Assembly (NCBI RefSeq): GCF_003347515.1
Contig: NZ_QEII01000312.1
Span: 62,001-126,000 of the forward strand
Length of the DNA: 64,000 bases
Reading direction: 5' to 3'
From: Rhodoferax ferrireducens
GTDB lineage: Bacteria; Pseudomonadota; Gammaproteobacteria; Burkholderiales; Burkholderiaceae_C
Every line of letters begins with the position of its first letter. Position 1 is the stretch's first letter. Shown here piece after piece: positions 58,264 to 64,000 of this stretch. Position numbers and translations under genes: made by a program. The notes under the pieces are model-generated. The model was not told where the DNA came from, searched no databases, and saw only the letters and a program-made list of their open reading frames with translations.

Positions 58264-59685
58264 ATGAACTCAAACACCCCTGCATTCACCACCGAAGAAC
58301 CGCTCGCGGCGCTGGCCCGGCTGCGCGAGCTGTTGGGCCCGGCCGCCGTGCTGATCGGCGCCGACGTGCCCGCGCGCAACTGCAACGACTGGAGCACCCA
58401 GCCGCCCCAGACACCGATCGCCGTCGTGCGGCCTGTCGACGCCGCCGGCGTCTCAGCGGCGTTCAAGGCCTGCCGCGCCGCCGGCCTGTCCGTGGTGCCG
58501 CAGGGCGGTCTCACCGGTTTGTGCGGCGGCGCGCGGCCCGAGCCGGGCTGGGTCGCCCTGTCACTGGAACGCATGGTCGGCGTGGAAGAAATCGATGGCG
58601 CCAGTTCCACCATGACGGTCTGGGCCGGCACGCCGCTGGAAGCGGTGCAGCGCGCCGCCAGCGAGGCCGGTTTTTACTTCGCGCTGGATCTGGGCGCGCG
58701 CGGCTCCTGCGCCATCGGCGGCAACCTGTCGACCAACGCCGGCGGCAACCGGGTGATCCGTTACGGCATGGCGCGCGAACTGGTGCTCGGGCTGGAAGTG
58801 GTCTTGCCCGACGGCACCATCGTCACCAGCCTGAACAAGATGATCAAGAACAATGCTGGCTACGACCTGAAGCACCTGTTCATCGGCAGCGAAGGCACGC
58901 TGGGCGTCATCACGCGCATCGTGCTGCGCCTGCATCCGCAACCGCAATGTACGCTGTCGGCGCTGTGCGCCCTGCCCGATTACGCGGCCGTGGTGCGCCT
59001 GCTCGGCGCCGCGCGCAGTGGGTTGGGGCCGCTGCTGTCGGCGTTCGAGGTGATGTGGCCGGACTACTGGGATGTGGTGACCAAACGGGTCGGCGTGCGT
59101 GCCCCGGTGGCCGACGGGTACGGCTTTTATGTGCTGGTCGAGGCCCAGGGCACGGACGACACGGTGGACGGCCCGCGCTTTCAGCGCTGGCTCGAAAACT
59201 TGCTTGACGAAGGCGCCTTGGCCGACGCCGCGCTGGCCCAGTCCGTCGCCGACACCCAATCGTTCTGGGCGCTGCGCGATGCCTGCGCCGAGTTCTTTCC
59301 CACCTTGGGCCCGCATATTTCCTACGACGTCGGCCTGGCCGTGAAGTCGATGAACGCCTACGCCGTGGCCTGCAAGGCGGCGCTGGCCGCCGCGATTCCC
59401 GGCTGCGAGAGTGTCTATTACGGCCACGTCGGCGATGGCAACCTGCACCTGGTGGCCTGGGTGGACGGCCTCAGCGTGGCGCAGCAGCCCAAGGAAGCCA
59501 TGGACGAGGTGATCTACGGCCTGGTGCGCGAATTCAACGGCACGGTGTCGGCGGAACACGGCATCGGCACGGTCAAGAAAAAATGGCTCGGCCATGCCCG
59601 CAGCCCGGAAGAAATCGCCTTGATGAAAACCATCAAGCGGGCGCTCGACCCGCAAGGCCTGCTCAACCCCGGCAAGGTGGTGTGA
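58264..59685 (+). CDS. FAD-linked oxidoreductase of the GlcD/D-2-hydroxyacid dehydrogenase family
   Basis: 473 residues. FAD_binding_4 domain (VVPQGGLTGLCGGARP; NLSTNAGGNRVIRYGMARELVLGLEVVLPDGT; FIGSEGTLGVITRIVL) then FAD-oxidase_C (YYGHVGDGNLHLVAW; VSAEHGIGTVKKKWL). Family members oxidise D-2-hydroxy acids such as D-lactate, glycolate and D-2-hydroxyglutarate. First gene of an operon with a TRAP transporter; the permease start is 7 bp after its stop. No separate GlcE/GlcF subunits are seen, so it is probably a stand-alone D2HG/D-lactate-type enzyme. Confidence 0.9.
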   Translation: MNSNTPAFTTEEPLAALARLRELLGPAAVLIGADVPARNCNDWSTQPPQTPIAVVRPVDAAGVSAAFKACRAAGLSVVPQGGLTGLCGGARPEPGWVALSLERMVGVEEIDGASSTMTVWAGTPLEAVQRAASEAGFYFALDLGARGSCAIGGNLSTNAGGNRVIRYGMARELVLGLEVVLPDGTIVTSLNKMIKNNAGYDLKHLFIGSEGTLGVITRIVLRLHPQPQCTLSALCALPDYAAVVRLLGAARSGLGPLLSAFEVMWPDYWDVVTKRVGVRAPVADGYGFYVLVEAQGTDDTVDGPRFQRWLENLLDEGALADAALAQSVADTQSFWALRDACAEFFPTLGPHISYDVGLAVKSMNAYAVACKAALAAAIPGCESVYYGHVGDGNLHLVAWVDGLSVAQQPKEAMDEVIYGLVREFNGTVSAEHGIGTVKKKWLGHARSPEEIALMKTIKRALDPQGLLNPGKVV

Positions 59686-59692
59686 GGTGACT

Positions 59693-60259
59693 GTGTCCCC
59701 GCAAAGCGGCCTGCAGCGCCTGCTGGACTGGCTGTTCAAGGCGATTGAGGCCGTGCTGGCCGGGCTGCTGCTGGGCATGGTGCTGATGGTGTTCGGCAAC
59801 GTGGTGCTGCGCTATGCCTTCAATTCCGGCATCGTGATGTCGGAAGAGTTGTCGCGCTTCTTCTTCGTCTGGCTCACCTTCATCGGTGCCATCGTCGCGA
59901 TGCGCGACGGCACCCACCTGGGCATGGACAACGTGGTCAGCAAGCTCTCGCGGCGCGGCAAGCTGGTCTGCCTGACTATCAGCCAGGGCCTGATCCTGCT
60001 GTGCTGCGCCATGCTGTTCTGGGGCACCTGGCGCCAGCATGAAATCAATGCCACCAACATGGCGCCGGTGACGGGCATGTCCATGATCTGGGTGTTTGGC
60101 GTGGGTTACCTCACCAGCGCCGCCATCGCCGTGCACGCCCTGCACAAGTTTTGGCGCATCGCCAGTGGGCAGATTCGCGACGATGAGCTGATCGAGATCA
60201 GCGAAAGCGAAGACATGCCGCATGCCCCCGCGGTTGCGGCCACGGAAAGCAAAACATGA
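59693..60259 (+). CDS. dctQ: TRAP transporter small membrane subunit (DctQ)
   Basis: 188 residues with four membrane helices (LLDWLFKAIEAVLAGLLLGMVLMVFGNVVLRYAFNSGIVMSEELSRFFFVWLTFIGAIVAM). The family motif GNVVLRYAFNSGI is clear. I start at GTG 59693 after GAGGTGA; GTG 59687 is the alternative. It overlaps DctM by 4 bp (ATGA). Confidence 0.88.
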   Translation: MSPQSGLQRLLDWLFKAIEAVLAGLLLGMVLMVFGNVVLRYAFNSGIVMSEELSRFFFVWLTFIGAIVAMRDGTHLGMDNVVSKLSRRGKLVCLTISQGLILLCCAMLFWGTWRQHEINATNMAPVTGMSMIWVFGVGYLTSAAIAVHALHKFWRIASGQIRDDELIEISESEDMPHAPAVAATESKT

Positions 60260-61533
60260 CGGTCGCCATTTTCGCCATTTCCCTGTTCGGCGCCATGGCG
60301 GTCGGACTGCCAATTGCCTTTGCGTTGCTGATCTGCGGTGCAGTGTTGATGGTCACGCAAGGCCAGATCGACACCACCATCCTGTCGCAAAAATTGCTCG
60401 AAGGCGCCGACAGCTTTCCGCTGCTGGCGATTCCCTTCTTCATGCTGGCCGGCGAGTTGATGAACGCCGGCGGCATTTCCAAGCGCATCGTCAATTTCGC
60501 GCTGGCCTGGGTCGGCCATTTCCGGGGCGGTCTGGGCATCGTGGCGATTTTTGCCTGTGTCGTGATGGCCGCCATTTCGGGCAGCGCCGCCGCCGACACG
60601 GCAGCCATCGGCGCCCTGCTGATCCCGATGATGCGCCGGGCCGGCTACAACATTCCACGCGCCTCCGGCCTGATCGCCGCCGGCGGGGTGATTGCGCCGG
60701 TCATTCCACCCTCGATCGGCCTGATCGTGTTCGGCGTCATCGCCAATGTATCGATTGGCAAGCTGTTCATGGCCGGCATTGTCCCCGGCCTGATGATGGG
60801 TCTGGCCCTGCTCGTGACCTGGTTGTGGGTGGCGCGCAAGGACCAGGTGGCCGTGCTGCCCAAGCAGAATATGGCGGCACGCACGCGCGCCGGTGTCGAT
60901 GGCGTGTGGGCGCTTCTGATGCCCCTGGGCATCATTGGCGGCATGAAGTTCGGCATCTTCACGCCGACCGAGGCCGGTGTCGCGGCCTGTGTCTACGCCT
61001 TCGTGGTCGGCGCCTTCATCTACCGCGAACTGGCCCTGCGCCAAGTCTACGGCCTGCTGGTGTCGGCCGCCAAGAGCACGGCGGTGATCGTGTTCCTGAT
61101 CGCCGCCGCGCTGGTGTCGGCCTGGCTGATCACCACCTCGGAGGTGCCGCAACAGGTGGCGGCCCTGCTCGCACCTTTCACCGGCAACCCAACGCTGCTG
61201 ATGTTCGTAATCATGCTGCTGGTGGTCATCGTCGGCTCGGCGCTGGACTTCGCGCCCACGCTGATGATCCTCACGCCGGTGCTGATGCCGGTGGTGAAGG
61301 AAGCCGGTATCGATCCGGTGTACTTCGGCGTGCTGTTCATCATGAACAACGCCATCGGCCTGATCACGCCGCCGGTGGGCATCGTGCTCAACGTCATGTG
61401 CGGCGTGTCCAAGATTTCGATGAGCGAGTTGATGAAAGGCCTGTGGCCTTTCCTGTGGGCTGAATTGGCGGTGTTGTTTTTGCTGGTGCTGTTCCCGTCG
61501 CTAGTACTGGTGCCGCTGAAGTGGTTGACCTGA
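60256..61533 (+). CDS. dctM: TRAP transporter large permease (DctM)
   Basis: 425 residues, about twelve helices. SFPLLAIPFFMLAGELMNAGGISKRIVNFA and SGSAAADTAAIGALLIPMMRRAGYN are DctM-family landmarks, as are APVIPPSIGLIVFGV and MNNAIGLITPPVGIVLNVMCGVSKI. It is the sodium-coupled permease, and the binding protein follows 25 bp later. Confidence 0.95.
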   Translation: MTVAIFAISLFGAMAVGLPIAFALLICGAVLMVTQGQIDTTILSQKLLEGADSFPLLAIPFFMLAGELMNAGGISKRIVNFALAWVGHFRGGLGIVAIFACVVMAAISGSAAADTAAIGALLIPMMRRAGYNIPRASGLIAAGGVIAPVIPPSIGLIVFGVIANVSIGKLFMAGIVPGLMMGLALLVTWLWVARKDQVAVLPKQNMAARTRAGVDGVWALLMPLGIIGGMKFGIFTPTEAGVAACVYAFVVGAFIYRELALRQVYGLLVSAAKSTAVIVFLIAAALVSAWLITTSEVPQQVAALLAPFTGNPTLLMFVIMLLVVIVGSALDFAPTLMILTPVLMPVVKEAGIDPVYFGVLFIMNNAIGLITPPVGIVLNVMCGVSKISMSELMKGLWPFLWAELAVLFLLVLFPSLVLVPLKWLT

Positions 61534-61558
61534 TTTTTTATTCAAAGGAGACAGTGAG

Positions 61559-62581
61559 ATGAAATTGTTCAAAAATTCCCGCACGCGCTTCGGCGCCCTC
61601 GCCTTCACGGCCATCGCACTGGCCGCCGGCAGCGCCCAGGCGCAGTTTCAGGAGCGCAGCTTCAAGGTCTCCAACGGCGTCAGCAAGGAGCATCCGATGG
61701 GCAATGGCCTGGCCAAGATGGGCGCCTGCACCCTGGCCAAATCGGGCGGCAAGATGAAGATCCAGCCCTACTGGGACGGCTCGCTGGGCAATGACCTGAC
61801 CGCCACCCAGAGCGTGCGCACCGGCTCGCTCGACATGGTGCTGACCTCCACCGCGCCGCTGGTCGGCATCGTGCCCTCGCTGGGCGTGTTCGATCTGCCC
61901 TTCCTGTTCGGCAACGAGACAGAAGCGGATGCGGTGCTCGACGGCAAGGCCGGCGACTGGTTCGCGGCCAAGCTGCCGGCGGTGGGCGTGATCAACCTGG
62001 CCTGGTGGGAAAACGGCTTTCGCCACACCACCAACTCCAAACGCCCCATCACCAAGGCCGAAGACTTTGACGGCGTGAAGATGCGCGTGATGCAAAACAC
62101 CATCTTCATCGACACCTTCAAGACGCTGGGGAGTAATGCCGTGCCCATGGCGTTCTCCGAGGTCTACTCCGCGCTGGAAACCAAGACCGTGGACGGCCAG
62201 GAAAACCCGTTCACCAACATCGAGAACATGAAGTTCTACGAGGTGCAGAAGTACCTGACGCTGACCAAGCACGCCTACAGCCCGACGCTGGTGCTGTTCT
62301 CCAAGAAAATCTGGGACACACTGGCACCGCAGGAGCAAGCCACCCTCAAGGAATGCGCCGCCGTGGGCCGCGAGGAGCAGCGCAAAGTCAACCGCGAACT
62401 GTCGGCCAAGAGCGTGGCCAACCTCAAGTCCAAGGGCATGCTGGTCAACGAAATCAGTCCGGCCGAGATGCAGCGCATCCGCGACAAGTCCAAGGTGATT
62501 TACGAGCGCCATGCCAAGGAAATCGGCGATGAGGCGATCACCCTGGTGTCGGGTGAATTGAAGCGCATCCGGGGCCAGTGA
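61559..62581 (+). CDS. dctP: TRAP transporter solute-binding protein (DctP)
   Basis: 340 residues with a signal peptide ending in SAQAQF. The mature protein has the DctP family pattern: VSNGVSKEHPMGNGL, GSLGNDLTATQSVRTGSLDM, WWENGFRHTTNSKRPI, RVMQNTIFIDTFKTLGSNAVPMAFSEVYSALETKTVDGQENPFTNI. The Arg and Glu of the last motifs usually bind a carboxylate, which fits a hydroxy-acid substrate. GGAGACAGTGAG lies upstream of ATG 61559. Confidence 0.95.
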   Translation: MKLFKNSRTRFGALAFTAIALAAGSAQAQFQERSFKVSNGVSKEHPMGNGLAKMGACTLAKSGGKMKIQPYWDGSLGNDLTATQSVRTGSLDMVLTSTAPLVGIVPSLGVFDLPFLFGNETEADAVLDGKAGDWFAAKLPAVGVINLAWWENGFRHTTNSKRPITKAEDFDGVKMRVMQNTIFIDTFKTLGSNAVPMAFSEVYSALETKTVDGQENPFTNIENMKFYEVQKYLTLTKHAYSPTLVLFSKKIWDTLAPQEQATLKECAAVGREEQRKVNRELSAKSVANLKSKGMLVNEISPAEMQRIRDKSKVIYERHAKEIGDEAITLVSGELKRIRGQ

Positions 62582-62583
62582 GC

Positions 62584-63405
62584 ATGACATTGGCTTCCAT
62601 TTCGCCCGCGCTGGTGGTCGCCATCACCGGCGCGGGCCAAGGTATCGGCCGTGGGCTGGCCCTGGCGTTCGCGCGCCAGGGCGCACATGCAGTGGTCGTG
62701 TCCGACATCAACGAACAAGCCGCCGCCAAGGTGGCCGACGAAGTGCACGGCCTGGGCGGCCAAGCCCTGGCGCTGCAGGCCGACGTGACCCGGGCCGCCG
62801 ACTGCGCCGCCCTGGTTGCGCAGACCGTGCAGGCCTTCGGCCGGCTCGACGTGATGGTGTGCAACGCCGGCATCATGCAGCTGCGCCCGCTGCTCGAACT
62901 CGAAGCCGAGGACTGGGACCGCATGCTGGCGGTCAACGTCAAGGGCAGCTTTCTCACGCTGCAGGCGGCGGCGCGGCAGATGCTGGAACAGCCGCCGCTG
63001 GCCGCCGGCCGGCCACGCGGCAAGATCATCACCATGGCCTCGATCGCCGGGCGCAGCGGCGCCGGGCCGATTGCCGCCTTGATTGCACCGTACCGCGCCA
63101 GCAAGGCGGCGCTGATCAGCCTCACGCAGTCGGCCGCCATCACCTTTGCGCCGCACATCACGGTCAACGCCATCTGTCCTGGCCTGGTCGAAACCGACAT
63201 GTGGAAGCAGATGGACCGCGACTGGACCGCGTTGCAGGGCATTGAAGAGGGCGCAGCCTGGAAGCAGCGCACGGCCACCATCCCGATGGGCCGGCCGCAG
63301 CAGCCCGAGGACGTCGCCAACCTGGCGCTGTTCCTGGCCTCACCCGCCTCCGATTACATGACCGGCCAGTCGATCAACATCGACGGCGGCCTGATGATGA
63401 ACTGA
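62584..63405 (+). CDS. SDR-family NAD(P)-dependent oxidoreductase
   Basis: 273 residues from ATG 62584 (GTG 62578, overlapping the TRAP gene stop, is the alternative). TGAGQGIGRGLA cofactor site, NAGIMQ, active-site YRASK (Y and K three apart), and VNAICPGLVETDMW. Classical SDR; substrates of this branch are alcohols or 3-oxoacyl compounds. In this operon it may act on the keto or hydroxy acid processed with the GlcD-like enzyme. Confidence 0.9.
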   Translation: MTLASISPALVVAITGAGQGIGRGLALAFARQGAHAVVVSDINEQAAAKVADEVHGLGGQALALQADVTRAADCAALVAQTVQAFGRLDVMVCNAGIMQLRPLLELEAEDWDRMLAVNVKGSFLTLQAAARQMLEQPPLAAGRPRGKIITMASIAGRSGAGPIAALIAPYRASKAALISLTQSAAITFAPHITVNAICPGLVETDMWKQMDRDWTALQGIEEGAAWKQRTATIPMGRPQQPEDVANLALFLASPASDYMTGQSINIDGGLMMN

Positions 63406-63411
63406 GCCCCC

Positions 63412-64000
63412 ATGCACCAACATCCCGCATTGCAACTCCAGGAACGCCTGCGCGCCGGTGGCCTCGTCCAGGTGCCCGGCGCCTATGACGCCCTGTCGGC
63501 CCGCCTGGTCGAGCGCGCCGGCTTCCCGGCCGTCTACATGACCGGCTTCGGCGCCACCGCCGCGCGCCTGGGCCAGCCCGACATCGGGCTCTTGACCCAG
63601 ACCGAGATGACCACCCACGCACGCGACATGGTGCGCGCCGTGGCTATTCCCGTGATCGCCGACGCCGACACCGGCTACGGCGGCCCCTCCAACATCGAAC
63701 GCACGGTGCGCGAATACATTCAGGCCGGCGTGGCGGCGATCCACCTGGAAGACCAGATCGCCCCGAAACGCTGCGGCCAGATGGCCGGCATCCGCCTGAT
63801 GGACACACGCGAAAACGAGCGCCGGCTGCGCTGCGCGCTGGCGGCCCGCGGCGATGACGCCCTGCTGGTGATCGGCCGCACCGACGCCCTGCCCGCCCTG
63901 GGCATCGACGAGGCGGTCGCGCGCGCCAAGCGCTACCAGGACGCCGGCGTCGATCTGGTGTTCGTCGACGGCATCAAGACGGTGGCCGAGGTCGAGGCGG
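63412..64000 (+). CDS. Isocitrate lyase/PEP mutase-family enzyme (3' end beyond window)
   Basis: At least 196 residues from ATG 63412, running off the end. PGAYDALSARLVERAGFPAVYMTGFG is the family start, DADTGYGG the magnesium-binding part, IHLEDQIAPKRCGQM the catalytic loop (KRCG with the acid Cys), and IGRTDA the next motif. Members include methylisocitrate lyase, oxaloacetate decarboxylase and 2,3-dimethylmalate lyase. It would cleave the C-C bond of the oxidised hydroxy acid, ending the pathway begun by the GlcD-like enzyme. Confidence 0.88.
   Translation, partial: MHQHPALQLQERLRAGGLVQVPGAYDALSARLVERAGFPAVYMTGFGATAARLGQPDIGLLTQTEMTTHARDMVRAVAIPVIADADTGYGGPSNIERTVREYIQAGVAAIHLEDQIAPKRCGQMAGIRLMDTRENERRLRCALAARGDDALLVIGRTDALPALGIDEAVARAKRYQDAGVDLVFVDGIKTVAEVEA

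Noticed and set aside
1..64000. tRNA, rRNA, CRISPR arrays, prophage or replication origin
   Set aside because: No cloverleaf-like sequence, repeat-spacer pattern, integrase or phage structural gene was recognised; a covariance-model search would be needed to exclude small RNAs.

Overview
The window is high-GC, gene-dense DNA from a betaproteobacterium. The family resemblances (Bug-type binding proteins, MhaAB/HmgA/Fah homogentisate genes, TRAP and Liv transporters, a short dispersed ATAGCTG...GGGCTA repeat) fit Burkholderiales, most likely Comamonadaceae close to Rhodoferax, Polaromonas or Variovorax. That placement is inferred from protein character, not from a marker gene. I saw no rRNA, tRNA, CRISPR array or intact insertion sequence.

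Layout. 1-1.4 kb: the tail of a rubredoxin-reductase-like flavoprotein and a divergent TetR/DUF1348 pair with two palindromic operators. 1.4-7.1 kb: a cyanate block (cynS and a nitrate/cyanate-type ABC transporter) behind a soluble PAS histidine kinase and NarL-type regulator. 7.1-9.4 kb: ahpF and ahpC. 9.6-15.3 kb: egtB, an amt ammonium transporter with a sigma54-type promoter, an MFS_3 exporter, slyX and a Dsb-like lipoprotein. 15.4-27.6 kb: two aromatic catabolic operons. The first (hpd, VOC, fahA, phhA, SDR) takes phenylalanine and tyrosine to homogentisate. The second (IclR-controlled MBL hydrolase, MhaAB-like 3-hydroxyphenylacetate hydroxylase, Bug protein, hmgA, a second fahA) opens and cleaves homogentisate. 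Maleylacetoacetate isomerase and phhB are not in the window; the SDR after phhA looks like a dihydropteridine reductase.

27.7-42.4 kb: an AraC regulator, a chemoreceptor, two periplasmic binding proteins, a type-B carboxylesterase, livFGMHK, a MetA-type outer-membrane protein, an aldehyde dehydrogenase and a GMC alcohol oxidoreductase. Together they look like sensing, uptake and oxidation of an unknown ester or alcohol. This block ends in a 416-bp gene-poor gap with a remnant of an IS3-like transposase. 42.8-53.7 kb: mixed accessory and housekeeping genes, including a second MFS_3 exporter, glutaredoxin, an orphan RskA-like protein, a DUF1488 gene behind an FNR/ANR-like box, a kinase fusion, creatininase family, a doubly broken yhcG nuclease pseudogene, yjdM, a B12-radical SAM protein and a Fic protein. 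53.7-57.4 kb: a truncated LRR gene, alaX, DUF167 and a DsbD/ScsB-like reductase. 57.4 kb to the end: a GntR-controlled operon of a glycolate-oxidase-like flavoprotein, a TRAP transporter, an SDR and a partial isocitrate-lyase/PEP-mutase family enzyme.

The most unusual signals are a perfect 47-bp inverted repeat that looks like a template-switch mutation inside the yhcG pseudogene, a dispersed repeat that supplies both the signal peptide and a membrane segment of the DsbD-like protein in the same reading frame, and three sigma54-type promoter matches on nitrogen-related units (amt, cyn and the neighbouring two-component system).
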